Of a DNA stretch of 64,000 bases, positions 9,863 to 19,731 are shown piece after piece. Position 1 is the stretch's first letter, and each line of letters starts with the position of its first letter. The stretch lies in contig NZ_LQIK01000023.1 of the NCBI RefSeq assembly GCF_001499855.1, forward strand, positions 372,001-436,000, read 5' to 3'. Made by a program: the position numbers and the translations under genes. Under the pieces are notes generated by a model. It worked only from the letters and a program-made list of their open reading frames with translations, was not told the origin of the DNA and did no database searches. The DNA is from Mycobacterium sp. GA-0227b. Its GTDB lineage: Bacteria > Actinomycetota > Actinomycetes > Mycobacteriales > Mycobacteriaceae.

Positions 9863-10714
9863 ATGACCCAACCGCAGGCCAACGCCGGCGCGATTCCGAC
9901 CGTCACCCTCAACGACGACAACGCGATGCCGGTTCTCGGCTTGGGCGTCGGCGAACTGTCGGAAACCGAGACCGAGCAGGCGGTGCTGGCGGCGTTGGCC
10001 GCCGGCTACCGGCTGATCGACACCGCGGCGGCGTACGGCAACGAGGAAGCGGTCGGGCGGGCGATCAAGGCGTCCGGTGTGCCGCGCGAAGAGATCTTCG
10101 TCACCACCAAGCTGGCCACCCCGGACCTCGGCTTTCAATCGTCCCAGGATGCGCTCAAGGCGAGCCTCGGCCGGCTGGGTCTCGACTATGTCGATCTCTA
10201 CCTGATCCACTGGCCGGCCGGCGAGCACGGCAAGTATGTCGACAGCTGGGGCGGGCTGATGAAGCGTAAGGAGGTCGGCGACACGAAGTCGATCGGGGTC
10301 TGCAACTTCCACGCCGAGCATCTGTCGAACATCATCGACTTGTCGTTCTTCACCCCCGCCATCAACCAGATCGAACTGCACCCGCTGCTGAACCAGGCAG
10401 AGCTGCGCGAGGTCAACGCGGGCTACGGGATCGTCACCGAGGCCTACGGACCGTTGGGTGTCGGCCGGTTGCTCGACCACGAGACCGTCACCACGGTCGC
10501 GCAGTCGAACGGCAAGACCCCCGCGCAGGTGCTCATCCGGTGGAGCCTGCAACTGGGCAACGTGGTCATCGCCCGCTCGTCGTCATCGGAGCGGATCGCC
10601 TCGAATCTCGAGGTGTTCGACTTCGAACTCAGCGACGATCAGATGGCCGCGCTCAACGGCCTCGACGAGGGCACCCGATTCCGTCCGGACCCGGAAACCT
10701 ACACCGGCACCTAG
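9863..10714 (+). CDS. Aldo-keto reductase (second of tandem pair)
   Basis: This 283-residue paralogue of the upstream gene has the same tetrad ([28 protein letters not shown]) and C-terminal motif ([21 protein letters not shown]). The ATG at 9863 lies 5 bases after the previous stop. Similarity across the whole length suggests a tandem duplication. The loop after LIHWP is longer ([13 protein letters not shown] against AFAHLREQG), which may change substrate choice. Confidence 0.93.
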   Translation: MTQPQANAGAIPTVTLNDDNAMPVLGLGVGELSETETEQAVLAALAAGYRLIDTAAAYGNEEAVGRAIKASGVPREEIFVTTKLATPDLGFQSSQDALKASLGRLGLDYVDLYLIHWPAGEHGKYVDSWGGLMKRKEVGDTKSIGVCNFHAEHLSNIIDLSFFTPAINQIELHPLLNQAELREVNAGYGIVTEAYGPLGVGRLLDHETVTTVAQSNGKTPAQVLIRWSLQLGNVVIARSSSSERIASNLEVFDFELSDDQMAALNGLDEGTRFRPDPETYTGT

Positions 10715-10792
10715 TTTTTTCTGCGCGAGCAGTCGCAAAGTGCCCCGAAAACATCTGGGATAAGGGCAATTTGCGTCTGTCCGCGGGAAGAC

Positions 10793-11500
10793 TCAGCCGG
10801 TCGGGCAAGTCGCCGCGGCTTGGCGCAGCACCGTGGCCGACGGCATGTCGACCGGCAGCGCATACCCGCGCAGCACTTCGATGAACTGCATCGCGTACTG
10901 ACAGTGGAATGCCGCGTTGGGCGGCATCCAATCGGCGGGTTCGGAATCGCCCTTGTCCTGGTTGGCCGCTCCGGCCACCGCCAGCAGATTGGCGGGATCG
11001 TTCGCGAACCGGATACGCAGGTCGTCTGGCCAGTGGCGCGCCCCGAGATCCCAAGCAAGCGCGAGCGGAACGATGTGATCGATCTGCACATCGGCGCCCG
11101 TCTTCTCACCGCGGGTGAAGGCGACCACGGCGTTGGTGTACGGGTCGTGCAGCGTGCCGGTGGCCACCGCGTCGGGGCAGCGTTTGATCGACACGAACGT
11201 CTTGTCGTCGAGGTCGCGGTCGAGAATGTCGTTGCGGGTGTCGCAGCCGTTGTACCCGCCGGGAGCGGAGTTGTCGTCCGTCCAGCTGTCTCCGAAAGCG
11301 GCTCTGCGGTAGTCGTATCCGCGCACGCGCATCGGTATGACGGGCACGCCCGCGAGAACGTCGGCCTCCGGGGCGACGGTCGGAATGTCGGCGCGCGCGA
11401 TGAAGTGCGTCCGGTCCGCCGCCGACCTGACGGCCTGGGCGGCAACGACGACAGCGAGCGCAACGATCGCGGTCAGCCACAGTAGATGCTTGCGGTTCAA
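10793..11500 (-). CDS. Exported HNH-type nuclease-like protein (DUF1524-like fold)
   Basis: This 235-residue protein starts at a TTG that overlaps the recG stop as TTGA. The N terminus MNRKHLLWLTAIVALAVVVA is a signal peptide or membrane anchor. The middle carries the HNH-like active site: the VQIDHIVPLA histidine motif (about residues 145-155), an Asn in NDPANLLAVAG about 30 residues later, and the downstream WMPPNAAFHCQY region seen in this family. Four cysteines are spaced in a way that could form disulfides outside the membrane. No substrate is known. The same gene sits next to recG in other mycobacteria. Confidence 0.8.
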   Translation of the reverse strand: MNRKHLLWLTAIVALAVVVAAQAVRSAADRTHFIARADIPTVAPEADVLAGVPVIPMRVRGYDYRRAAFGDSWTDDNSAPGGYNGCDTRNDILDRDLDDKTFVSIKRCPDAVATGTLHDPYTNAVVAFTRGEKTGADVQIDHIVPLALAWDLGARHWPDDLRIRFANDPANLLAVAGAANQDKGDSEPADWMPPNAAFHCQYAMQFIEVLRGYALPVDMPSATVLRQAAATCPTG

Positions 11501-13722
11501 GTCTTGTCCAAGAACTCGACGCGGTCGGTGTCGACGAACGGCGCGGCCAGTGAAGCCATGCCCGGGTTGGCGGGATCCTGCTCATAGAGCGCCGAGCAGA
11601 AGTCCCGGGCCGCCAGGATGATGTCGAGGTGTTCGAGCAGCGACAGGAACCGCAGCGTGATCGCCCGTCCGGACTGGTTGAATCCCAACACATCTCCTTC
11701 CTGGCGCTCGTAGAGGTCCAGGTCGGCGAGCTTGAAGCCGTCCAACGTCGATGCGACGGCGTTCAACCGGGCACCGGCCTTCGAGCCTTCCGGCAGCTTC
11801 GTGACGAGCAGGCACAGGCTGGGATGCTGTCCGCGACCGATTCGCCCGCGCAGCTGGTGCAGCTGGCTGATGCCGAAGCGGTCGGCGTCCATCACGACCA
11901 TCACGGTCGCATTGGGCACGTCGACGCCGACCTCGATGACGGTGGTGCACACCAGCACGTCGATCTCTCCCGAGCGGAACGCCGCCATCACCGCGTCCTT
12001 CTCGTCAGAGGGCAGCCTGCCGTGCATGAGCCCGAGCCGAAGTCCCGCCAGCGGGCCGCTGCTGCTCAGCCGGTCGAAGAGTTCGACGACCGTGATCGGG
12101 GGCGGGCCGCCGCGCTGCTTGTCGTCGTCCTCGCCTTTGGGCTTGTCGTTCTCGTCGATGCGCGACGCGACCACGTACGCCTGCCGCCCGGAGCTGACCT
12201 CTTCGGCGATGCGGGTCCACGCACGGTCGAGCCATGCGGGCTTCTGGGTGGCAAAGACGGTGTTGGTCGTGATCGGCTGGCGGCCTCGCGGCAGCTCGCG
12301 CAGCGTCGAGGTCTCCAGGTCGCCGTAGTAGGTGAGCGCTACGGTGCGCGGTATCGGCGTGGCGGTCATCACCAGCAGATGCGGTGTCACATCTTCGGGA
12401 GCCTTGGCGCGCAACCGGTCTCGCTGCTCGACACCGAACCGGTGCTGTTCGTCGACGACCACCATGCCGAGGCGGTGGAACTCGACCGCATCCTGCAACA
12501 GCGCGTGCGTGCCGATCACGATGCCCGCGTCGCCGCCGGCGACCTCGTCGCGCACCGCACGTTTCTGTTGGGCTGTCATCGATCCGGTCAGCAGCACAAC
12601 GCGGGTGGCGCCGTCCGCGCCGCCGAGTTGTCCGCCCATCCCCAGCGGACCGAGCACGTCGCGGATGGACCGCGCATGTTGGGCCGCAAGGACTTCCGTC
12701 GGCGCAAGCAGCGCACACTGATAGCCGGCATCGACCATCTGCAGCATCGCGAGCACGGCGACGATCGTCTTACCCGAACCGACCTCGCCCTGCAGCATTC
12801 GGTTCATCGGCCGGGTGGATGCCAGCTCCGATGCAATGACGTCGAGCACTTCCCTCTGGCCATCGGTCAATTCGAACGGCAACCGGTTGTGCAGGGCGCA
12901 GACGAGCCCGTCGTCGGGGCGGACCGCGACCGGACCGGATTCGCTGAGCTCGCCGTGGCGTCGATCGGTCAGGGCCCATTGCAGACCGATGGCTTCGTCG
13001 TAGGTCAGGCGCGCGATCGCGGCATCGCGTTCGGCGGATCTCTCGGCGGTGTGGACCGCCCGGAGCGCCCGGTCTTCTGTGATCAGATCGTGTTGTCGCA
13101 GAAACGATTCCGGCAGCGGCTCGGGAATCGGGTCCAACACGTCGAGCACCTGGCGTACGCAGGCGTAGATCTCCCAGGTCTGCACCTTCTTGCAGGCCGG
13201 GTAGATCGGAAAGAAGTCCCGTTCGAAGGCCGCCAGCAATTCGTCGCCGGTCGCGCCGGACGCCTCGGCGATGGCCTTGAGCGACTTCGACCCCTTCATC
13301 GCGCCACTCTCGTGTAGGACGAGGAATGCCGGATGGGTCAGCTGCATGGTGCCCTTGAAGTAGCCGACCTCGCCGGACAACATCACCTTCGCGCCCTCGA
13401 CCAACTGCCTCTTGAGGTATTTGACGTTGAAGAACGTTGCGGTCACCTTCGGCGTGCGGCGGCCGAGGGTGACGACGAGGTACTCGCGCCGGGGCGCTCG
13501 ATTCGTCCACTTCAGTTCGGCTCTCGTGATGACGTCGACGAAGGTGACGTGAACGCCTTCCTCGAGATTCTCGTCGTCGTTGACGGTCGTCATCTCGTCG
13601 CTGTACTTGCGGGGATAGTGGCGCAGCAGATCGTTCACCGTGCGGATGCCGAAGTGCTCCTCGAGCGGATCGGCCGCCTTCCTGCCGAGCACGTAGTCGA
13701 GGCGGTCGGTCAGCGTGGCCAC
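11497..13722 (-). CDS. recG: ATP-dependent DNA helicase RecG
   Basis: RecG is a superfamily 2 helicase that remodels stalled forks and branch-migrates Holliday junctions. The 741-residue protein has the N-terminal OB-fold wedge domain (about 50-160), Walker A GEVGSGKT, the DEQH box in VVVDEQHRFG, motif III VMTATPIPRT, and the C-terminal motifs QLRGRIGRG and FKLADLDLYERQEGD. It starts at a GTG only 2 bases after the stop of the DAK-domain gene and overlaps the nuclease gene downstream, so the three form one operon. Confidence 0.98.
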   Translation of the reverse strand: MATLTDRLDYVLGRKAADPLEEHFGIRTVNDLLRHYPRKYSDEMTTVNDDENLEEGVHVTFVDVITRAELKWTNRAPRREYLVVTLGRRTPKVTATFFNVKYLKRQLVEGAKVMLSGEVGYFKGTMQLTHPAFLVLHESGAMKGSKSLKAIAEASGATGDELLAAFERDFFPIYPACKKVQTWEIYACVRQVLDVLDPIPEPLPESFLRQHDLITEDRALRAVHTAERSAERDAAIARLTYDEAIGLQWALTDRRHGELSESGPVAVRPDDGLVCALHNRLPFELTDGQREVLDVIASELASTRPMNRMLQGEVGSGKTIVAVLAMLQMVDAGYQCALLAPTEVLAAQHARSIRDVLGPLGMGGQLGGADGATRVVLLTGSMTAQQKRAVRDEVAGGDAGIVIGTHALLQDAVEFHRLGMVVVDEQHRFGVEQRDRLRAKAPEDVTPHLLVMTATPIPRTVALTYYGDLETSTLRELPRGRQPITTNTVFATQKPAWLDRAWTRIAEEVSSGRQAYVVASRIDENDKPKGEDDDKQRGGPPPITVVELFDRLSSSGPLAGLRLGLMHGRLPSDEKDAVMAAFRSGEIDVLVCTTVIEVGVDVPNATVMVVMDADRFGISQLHQLRGRIGRGQHPSLCLLVTKLPEGSKAGARLNAVASTLDGFKLADLDLYERQEGDVLGFNQSGRAITLRFLSLLEHLDIILAARDFCSALYEQDPANPGMASLAAPFVDTDRVEFLDKT

Positions 13723-13724
13723 GG

Positions 13725-15338
13725 CTACTCCACCCCGATCAGCAGCGCGTCGCCGCGGTGGCCGGTGTGATACGTGACCAGCTCCGCGCCGAGGTGCCGC
13801 TGGTGGACGTGATCCTGCAGCGCCGCAGCGACGCCCTCGTCGACTCCGGCGCCGGTGAGCACCGTGACCAGTTCCCCACCGGCGGCGAGCAGCAGGTCGA
13901 TCAGGCCCGCACCCGCCGCGGTCAGATCGTCACCGACAATCAGCACCTCGTCGCCCGAGATGCCGAGGCCGTCGCCAGGCTTGCACATTCCGGCCCAGGT
14001 GAGCGCTTCCTCCGTGGCCACCCGCACAGACCCGTGCCGCGCGCCCGCGGCCGCCCTGGCCATCGTGTATCCGTCATCGACGGCCTGGCGCTCGGCGTCG
14101 TGAACCGCCAGCGCCGCCAGTCCTTGCACCATCGAAGCGGCGGGCACCGGCACCACGTCGATGCCCCACCCCATCGCAGCTGTGCACCCGGCGACGAGTT
14201 CCTCGGCCGCGACATACCCGTTCGGCAGGATCATCGCCTGCCCGGCATCGGCGTTGACCAGCGCGTGCAGCAGTTGCTTGGCGCTGACCGGCGTATCGCG
14301 CTCGATCCGCAGCACCTGCGCGCCCTCGGCCGCGAACAACTGCTCGGCACCAACCCCGTCGACGACCGCCAGCACCACCCGACCGCGCGACCACCCGGTC
14401 GTCGGCCGTGCCTCCGCGCTGCCGGTGAGCGCCGTGACCTGGATGCGGCTGGGAGTGCCCACCGCGAAGGCCGCTTCGACCGCCGCGCCGCCGTCGTCGG
14501 CGTGCACATGGACCGAGTACTGCCCGGCGCCGCCCGACGAGGCGGCGATCGCCACCGAGTCGCCCAGCGCGTCCAGTTCGCTGCGCAGTCGCTCCACCCC
14601 CGCCGCGTCGCAGCCACTGAGCAGGTACATCACTTCGAACTGCGGGGCCGCGACGACGTGGGCCGTGGCCGCATCGGTGCGCTGCGGTGACGGCGCGTAC
14701 TCGGCTCTGTGCGGCGCATGCCCGGTCAGCGTCTTGGTCATCGCGTCGAGCAGGACCAGCAGTCCGCGCCCCCCGGCGTCCACCACGCCGGCCCGGGCCA
14801 GCACGTCGAGTTGTCCGGTGGTCTTGTCCAGCGACCGCGCCGCCGCGTCGGCCGCGGTGAACACCACATCGGCGAGTGGGACGCCCTCGGCGACGGCGTG
14901 CCGGGCGCCGTCAGCCGCGTCCTGAAGCACGGTGACGATGGTGCCCGGCACGGCGCGCCCCATGGACTCGACGACGAGGTCGACGGCGTGGCGCAGCACC
15001 TCCGCGAACAGCGTTCCGTCGACGGTCGGGGCTCCTGCGGTGCGCTCGGCCAGCGCGCGCAGGATCTGGGACAGGATCACGCCGGAGTTTCCGCGCGCCC
15101 CGCTCAGGGCCCCGCGAGCCAGCGCCGCGGCCACCTCGGCGACGGCTTCGGCGCCGGTCAGCGCGTCGGCCTGTGCCCATGCCGAACGCATGGTGAACAG
15201 CATGTTCGTCCCGGTGTCGGCGTCCGCCACGGGGAACACGTTGAGCCGGTTGATCTCCTCGGCGTGGGTGATCAGGTCACCGACCGCGGTGTGCGCCCAT
15301 TCCCGCAGGGTGGAGGCATCGAGCAGTCGAGCCGACAT
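13725..15338 (-). CDS. DAK2-domain (FakA/DhaL-like) kinase-family protein
   Basis: The ATG at 15338 (MSARLLDAS) follows TTGGAGG and gives 537 residues. The N-terminal DhaL/DAK2 domain (about 1-200) has the Mg-ATP ligands in NVFPVADADTGTNM and the ARGNSGVILSQIL motif. The C-terminal 300 residues match the DegV-linked half of FakA, including ILPNGYVAA and GDGLGISGDEV. In Firmicutes FakA phosphorylates fatty acids held by FakB (DegV) proteins. In actinobacteria the function is inferred from this similarity only. No FakB/DegV gene is seen in the window. Confidence 0.85.
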   Translation of the reverse strand: MSARLLDASTLREWAHTAVGDLITHAEEINRLNVFPVADADTGTNMLFTMRSAWAQADALTGAEAVAEVAAALARGALSGARGNSGVILSQILRALAERTAGAPTVDGTLFAEVLRHAVDLVVESMGRAVPGTIVTVLQDAADGARHAVAEGVPLADVVFTAADAAARSLDKTTGQLDVLARAGVVDAGGRGLLVLLDAMTKTLTGHAPHRAEYAPSPQRTDAATAHVVAAPQFEVMYLLSGCDAAGVERLRSELDALGDSVAIAASSGGAGQYSVHVHADDGGAAVEAAFAVGTPSRIQVTALTGSAEARPTTGWSRGRVVLAVVDGVGAEQLFAAEGAQVLRIERDTPVSAKQLLHALVNADAGQAMILPNGYVAAEELVAGCTAAMGWGIDVVPVPAASMVQGLAALAVHDAERQAVDDGYTMARAAAGARHGSVRVATEEALTWAGMCKPGDGLGISGDEVLIVGDDLTAAGAGLIDLLLAAGGELVTVLTGAGVDEGVAAALQDHVHQRHLGAELVTYHTGHRGDALLIGVE

Positions 15339-15602
15339 GCTTAACCTCCAACAGAATGTGGCGTCCTCCACGCCCCCGCCGTGCGGGTCAGCCTAACCAC
15401 TGGACCCGACAGTGCCGCCCGCGAATCCGTGATGACGTTCGCGCCGGTGGACGGGCTTCTGAGCGTCCGCGCGCCGGATGGGGACAGCGTTTTGGCGATC
15501 ACTGCGGCGGCCGGTATCCTGGTCAGGTTGTCGGGTCGAGCCGCGCCGGTCGCGGCGCAGCGACCCGGACCCCCACGTACTGATCGACAGGAGTTGGAGC
15601 AT
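15339..15602. other. Divergent intergenic region between the DAK gene and rpmB
   Basis: These 264 bases lie between oppositely oriented genes and must carry both promoters. For rpmB, GGTATCCTGG offers a possible TATCCT -10 element at about 15514-15519, and GGAGTTGGAGC is a good ribosome binding site directly upstream of the ATG. For the DAK gene GGAGG is seen 6 bases before the start. I see no reading frame or RNA gene here. Confidence 0.4.
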
Positions 15603-15797
15603 ATGGCTGCCGTGTGCGATATCTGCGGGAAGGGCCCCGGCTTCGGCAAGTCGGTCTCGCACTCCCATCGCCGGACCAGCCGTCGGTGGAATCCCAACAT
15701 CCAGACTGTGCGCGCCGTGACCCGACCCGGCGGCAACAGGCAGCGGATGAACGTGTGCACGTCGTGCATCAAGGCGGGGAAGGTCGCGCGCGGCTGA
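15603..15797 (+). CDS. rpmB: 50S ribosomal protein L28, zinc-binding form
   Basis: This 64-residue protein starts with [15 protein letters not shown] and has the L28 core [15 protein letters not shown]. Two cysteine pairs are kept, CDIC near the N terminus and CTSC in VCTSCIKAG, so it is the zinc-ribbon (C+) version. Mycobacteria usually hold extra L28 copies without cysteines, induced under zinc shortage. This copy would be the one used when zinc is available. It stands alone with its own ribosome binding site, not in an rpmB-rpmG operon. Confidence 0.95.
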   Translation: MAAVCDICGKGPGFGKSVSHSHRRTSRRWNPNIQTVRAVTRPGGNRQRMNVCTSCIKAGKVARG

Positions 15798-15850
15798 CGC
15801 TGCTCCCGTGCCCGGTTTAGCCTCCACTGGGTCTGGTTAGACGTTGGTCC

Positions 15851-16186
15851 ATGACCTCACGCGCAGCTGCAAAATCCACTCTGACCGCTCTGGCGTCCGG
15901 CCTGGCAGTGGCGTCGCTGTTGGCCGCCTGCGGTGGTGACGACACCTCCGGCGAGGAAACCACAACGACGACCACCACCACGACGACTTCGCCGACGACG
16001 ACTGTGACCGTCGAGACGGAAACCGTCGTGCCGCCTGCGACCACCACCCCATACCCCGAGCCGCCGGCCACCACCACCGAAGGCGACGGCACGATCGAGA
16101 TTCCCGTGCCCGACATCCCGTCGCCGCCCGCGATCCCGTCGCCCCCGCCGATTCCGTCACCGCCTCCGATCCCGGGCGTCGGATAG
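15851..16186 (+). CDS. Small Thr/Pro-rich lipoprotein
   Basis: This 111-residue protein has a typical lipoprotein signal: basic start, hydrophobic stretch ALASGLAVASLLAAC with a LLAAC lipobox, acylated Cys at about residue 27. The mature part is low complexity: a run of ten threonines, a Thr/Val segment, then a proline-rich tail with IPSPP repeats. It probably acts as an extended cell-wall spacer and has no enzymatic domain. The sequence is compositionally extreme but in a plausible frame with a proper signal. No family assignment is possible. Confidence 0.7.
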   Translation: MTSRAAAKSTLTALASGLAVASLLAACGGDDTSGEETTTTTTTTTTSPTTTVTVETETVVPPATTTPYPEPPATTTEGDGTIEIPVPDIPSPPAIPSPPPIPSPPPIPGVG

Positions 16187-16233
16187 CCGTCACCGGTGGG
16201 GCACCGCGCGGTGCCCAGGTCGGCCGACGATGG

Positions 16234-16917
16234 CTAGGGAAGACGCCAGTCGATCGGCTCGGCACCCAACTTCTCGAGCAGTTCGTTGGCCCGGCTGAAC
16301 GGCCGCGAGCCGAAGAAGCCGCGCGTCGCCGACAGCGGCGACGGGTGCGGCGACTCGATCGCGACGCAGTCGGCGCCGTCGAGCATCGGTTTCAACGTCG
16401 AGGCATCACGGCCCCACAGCACCGCGACCAACGGCTGGTTGCGTGCGACCAGTGCGCGGATGGCGCACTCCGTAACGGCTTCCCAGCCCTTACCCCGGTG
16501 CGACGCCGGACTGCCCGGCCGGACCGTGAGCACCCTGTTCAACAGCATCACCCCGCGCTCGGCCCACGGCGTCAGGTCACCGGTGGTCGGCGCCGGATAT
16601 TCCAGGTCACTGGTGTACTCCCGGAAGATGTTCTCCAGACTGCGCGGCAGCGGTCGAACGTCCGGCGCCACCGAAAAACTCAGACCGACGGCATGGCCGG
16701 GCGTCGGGTAAGGGTCCTGACCGACGATCAGCACCCGTACGTTGTCCATCGGGAAAGTGAACGCGCGCAACACGTTTCGACCGGCTGGCAGATACGCGTG
16801 GCCCGCGGCGAGTTCCGCGCGCAGGAACTCCCCCATCTGCGCGACCTGGCCGGCCACCGGCGCCAGGGCCTCGGCCCAGCCCTCGTCGACGAGCTCGTGC
16901 AGCGGCCGCGCGGTCAC
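16234..16917 (-). CDS. ung: Uracil-DNA glycosylase
   Basis: Ung removes uracil from DNA to start base-excision repair, important in GC-rich genomes with frequent cytosine deamination. The 227-residue form starting at GTG 16917 ([13 protein letters not shown]) matches the usual length; reading on to 16992 adds 25 unrelated residues. The catalytic water-activating motif [18 protein letters not shown] and the DNA-binding loop [18 protein letters not shown] are intact. It follows thiL by 38 bases on the same strand. Confidence 0.97.
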   Translation of the reverse strand: MTARPLHELVDEGWAEALAPVAGQVAQMGEFLRAELAAGHAYLPAGRNVLRAFTFPMDNVRVLIVGQDPYPTPGHAVGLSFSVAPDVRPLPRSLENIFREYTSDLEYPAPTTGDLTPWAERGVMLLNRVLTVRPGSPASHRGKGWEAVTECAIRALVARNQPLVAVLWGRDASTLKPMLDGADCVAIESPHPSPLSATRGFFGSRPFSRANELLEKLGAEPIDWRLP

Positions 16918-16955
16918 GTGAGTCCCTGGATCAGCGTCACGATTGGCCACCCTAA

Positions 16956-17915
16956 CTAGTGGAAGGACTGCCAGCCCGGATTGCCCTTCCACGCCGCGCC
17001 GTCGACGAGGACCCGGTGCGGGCCGTCGTGCACCCGCCCGATCACCCGCCAGCCATCGGGCGGCGGACCGCTGAACGTCGCGACCAACGCATGGTCCTCA
17101 CCACCGCCCAACACCCAGGCCCACGGATCGGCGTCGAGCTCATCGGCGGCATCGGCGAGCGCGGCCCGGTCACCGGACAACGCTTCCGTCGACAGGTCGA
17201 TCCCGACGCCCGACGCCTCGGCGATGTGGCCGAGGTCGGCCAACAACCCGTCGGACACATCGGTCATCGCGGTGGCGCCCCCGTCGGCGGCGATGCGGCC
17301 CTGTCCGTACGGCGGCTCAGGGGCGACATGACGCCGACGCAGATCATCGAACCGCCCAATGCCGTTGTGCCACAACTGGAATCCTGCGGCCGAACGACCG
17401 ACGTCACCGACCAGCGCCACGGCGTCACCTGACTTCGCCCCGCTGCGGCGCACCGGCTCTCGGCCGTCCAGGTCGCCGAGCACCGTCACCGAGATCACCC
17501 ATTGCGGCGCGCTGACCAAGTCACCGCCGGCGATACCCGCGCCGATCGACTCGGCCTCCCGCCACATGCCGTCGGCCAGCTCCAGCACCTGCGCCGCCGG
17601 CGTGTCCGGGGGCGCGCCGAACGCGACGACGAACGCGCTCGCACGCGCCCCCATCGCCTCGATGTCGGCGGCGTTCTGCGCGATCGACTTGCGTCCCACA
17701 TCGTGCGGCGTCGACCAGTCCAGCCGAAAGTGACGGCCGGCCACCAGCATGTCGGTGGATACCACGGTCCTTCCATCGCGGGCGAACAACACCGCCGCGT
17801 CATCACCGGGTCCCAACGCGACGGCGTCCGGCTGGTGGCGACCCGCGACCAACCGATGGATCACCGCGAACTCACCCACTTGCGCCAGGGTTTCAGCCGC
17901 ATCGTCGGTCGCCAT
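16956..17915 (-). CDS. thiL: Thiamine-monophosphate kinase
   Basis: ThiL phosphorylates thiamine monophosphate to the active cofactor thiamine diphosphate. The 319-residue protein begins at the ATG at 17915, six bases after AGGAG; an in-frame ATG at 17921 abuts the ribosome binding site and is unlikely. The AIR-synthase-like fold shows the ATP/Mg motifs [21 protein letters not shown], and the later GDVGRSAAG and [13 protein letters not shown]. It is upstream of ung on the same strand and divergent from the DUF3515 gene. Confidence 0.96.
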   Translation of the reverse strand: MATDDAAETLAQVGEFAVIHRLVAGRHQPDAVALGPGDDAAVLFARDGRTVVSTDMLVAGRHFRLDWSTPHDVGRKSIAQNAADIEAMGARASAFVVAFGAPPDTPAAQVLELADGMWREAESIGAGIAGGDLVSAPQWVISVTVLGDLDGREPVRRSGAKSGDAVALVGDVGRSAAGFQLWHNGIGRFDDLRRRHVAPEPPYGQGRIAADGGATAMTDVSDGLLADLGHIAEASGVGIDLSTEALSGDRAALADAADELDADPWAWVLGGGEDHALVATFSGPPPDGWRVIGRVHDGPHRVLVDGAAWKGNPGWQSFH

Positions 17916-17975
17916 GTTCATCTCCTGTCGCGGCCGCACCGTGGCCTGGAGTCTATGCGTCTTTAGAGTTGAGCC

Positions 17976-18542
17976 GTGCAATCCGAAAGCGGTGATGGCC
18001 CGCCGCGGGCGCTGCTGATCGCAGCGACCGTGGTGGCGGTCGCGGCGGTCGTGGCGGTCCTGGTGATCGCGGTGCTACGGCAGGATCCGGCGCAGCAGCA
18101 ACCCGTGCCGGTGGCCGCGGTGCCCGCGCCGCAGGCCTCCAGCGCTGAATGCTCCGAACTGGCCGCCGCATTGCCGGAGAACCTCGGCGACGCCTCCCGC
18201 GCGGCGCTGGCCGAACCCGCACCACCCGGCGCGGCGGCGTGGCGCTCCGACGGCGGAGGTGAGCCGATCATCCTGCGTTGCGGGCTGGACCGACCCGCCG
18301 AATTCGTCGCGGGGGCGCCATTGCAGGGCGTGGACGACGTGCAGTGGTTTCGTGTCGGTGAAGCCGGCGCCGAAGATCAGAGCACCGAACAGCAACGCAG
18401 CACGTGGTACGCCGTCGACCGCGGCGTGTACGTGGCGTTGACCCTTCCGCAGGGCGTGGGCCCGACGGCGATCCAGCAGCTTTCCGCCGTCATCGCAAAG
18501 ACGTTGCCCGCCAAGCCCGTTGATCCGGCACCGGTGCGTTGA
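17976..18542 (+). CDS. DUF3515 family membrane-anchored protein
   Basis: The GTG start gives 188 residues: a short polar head, one strongly hydrophobic helix (about 14-35), then an extracytoplasmic Ala/Pro-rich linker and a globular domain with the conserved segments CSELAAALPENLG, ILRCGLDRPAEF and STWYAVDRGVYVAL. Two cysteines could pair. DUF3515 proteins are conserved beside ddl and thiL in actinobacteria, but no function is known. Its stop lies one base from the stop of the convergent ddl gene, so no separate terminator fits between them. Confidence 0.85.
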   Translation: MQSESGDGPPRALLIAATVVAVAAVVAVLVIAVLRQDPAQQQPVPVAAVPAPQASSAECSELAAALPENLGDASRAALAEPAPPGAAAWRSDGGGEPIILRCGLDRPAEFVAGAPLQGVDDVQWFRVGEAGAEDQSTEQQRSTWYAVDRGVYVALTLPQGVGPTAIQQLSAVIAKTLPAKPVDPAPVR

Positions 18543-18543
18543 T

Positions 18544-19668
18544 TCAGCGCAGGCCGGTACCTCGTTTGAGCGCGGTGTCCACCATGGTGGCCAACAGCGT
18601 CGGATAGTCCACGCCGCTGGCCGCCCACATCCGCGGATACATCGAGATCGTGGTGAACCCCGGCATGGTGTTGACTTCGTTGATCACCGGCCCGTCCTCG
18701 GTGAGGAAGAAGTCGACGCGGGCCAGACCCTGGCAGTCGATCGCGTCGAAAGCTTGAATCGCCAACCGGCGCACCGCGTCGGCGACGTCGTCATCGACCT
18801 TGGCGGGCACGTCCAGTTCCGCGGCGTCTTCGAGGTACTTCGTCGCGAAGTCGTAGAAGCCGTCCTCGCGCCCGCGCACGCCGACGACGCGGATCTCGCC
18901 GACCGTGCTCGCCTCCACGCGGCCATCGGGGAACTCGAGCACTCCGCATTCCAGTTCACGGCCGGGCACCGCGGCTTCGACGATCACCTTCGGGTCGTGG
19001 CGGCGGGCCGCCTCGACGGCCAGCGGCAGCTGATCCCATGCCGTGACCCGGCTGACACCGATCGACGATCCGCCGCGCGCGGGCTTGACGAAAACGGGCA
19101 GGCCGAGGCGCTCGCGGGCCTCCAGGCTCAGCGTGTCCCGGCCGGCCCGCAACACCTCCTGGTCTCCGATCGGCAACCCGGCGGCGGCCAGCAGCTTCTT
19201 GGTGAACTCCTTGTCCATGGCCGCTGCGCTGGCCAGCACCCCGGCGCCGACATACGGCACACCCGCAAGCTCGAGCAACCCCTGGATGGTGCCGTCCTCG
19301 CCGTACGGGCCGTGCAGCACGGGGAACACCACGTCGACCGCGGCCAGCAGCTCACCCGGGCCCTGGCCGAGCGAGAGCAACTGGCCGCGCCGGCGTGGGT
19401 CGGCGGCCAGCGCCAGCTCGGTGCCCGACGCGGCGCTCACCTCCGGCAGCCGGCCATCGGCGATCGCGAGGGTGTCGGGCTGGGCGTTGGTCAGCACCCA
19501 AGCACCCTCGGGAGTGATGCCGACCGCGACGACGTCGAACCGCTCCGGATCGAGGTTGCGCAGGATGCTGCCTGCGGAGACGCAGGAGATCGCGTGCTCG
19601 GAGCTGCGTCCGCCGTAGACGACGGCGACCCGGACGCGCCCCGAGCCGGAGTCATGGCGGGCAGTCAC
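18544..19668 (-). CDS. ddl: D-alanine-D-alanine ligase
   Basis: Ddl joins two D-alanines with ATP for the peptidoglycan pentapeptide and is the target of D-cycloserine together with alanine racemase. The 374-residue protein starts at GTG (MTARHDSG). It contains [18 protein letters not shown], the ATP-grasp segment [19 protein letters not shown], the omega-loop [10 protein letters not shown] and the metal-binding end [17 protein letters not shown]. The insert lengths are those of mycobacterial Ddl. It is downstream of gpsA and the PLP enzyme on the same strand. Confidence 0.97.
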   Translation of the reverse strand: MTARHDSGSGRVRVAVVYGGRSSEHAISCVSAGSILRNLDPERFDVVAVGITPEGAWVLTNAQPDTLAIADGRLPEVSAASGTELALAADPRRRGQLLSLGQGPGELLAAVDVVFPVLHGPYGEDGTIQGLLELAGVPYVGAGVLASAAAMDKEFTKKLLAAAGLPIGDQEVLRAGRDTLSLEARERLGLPVFVKPARGGSSIGVSRVTAWDQLPLAVEAARRHDPKVIVEAAVPGRELECGVLEFPDGRVEASTVGEIRVVGVRGREDGFYDFATKYLEDAAELDVPAKVDDDVADAVRRLAIQAFDAIDCQGLARVDFFLTEDGPVINEVNTMPGFTTISMYPRMWAASGVDYPTLLATMVDTALKRGTGLR

Positions 19669-19731
19669 AACCTAGAGACGGTACCGTCCGGCCCGGCCGC
19701 GAGTCGTCCCGGTTTCGGGCGGGTCGCCGTT

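Noticed and set aside
15967..16020. The Thr-codon run in the small lipoprotein as a non-coding microsatellite
   Set aside because: The ACN codons vary at the third base and the frame has a good signal peptide and lipobox, so it is coding.
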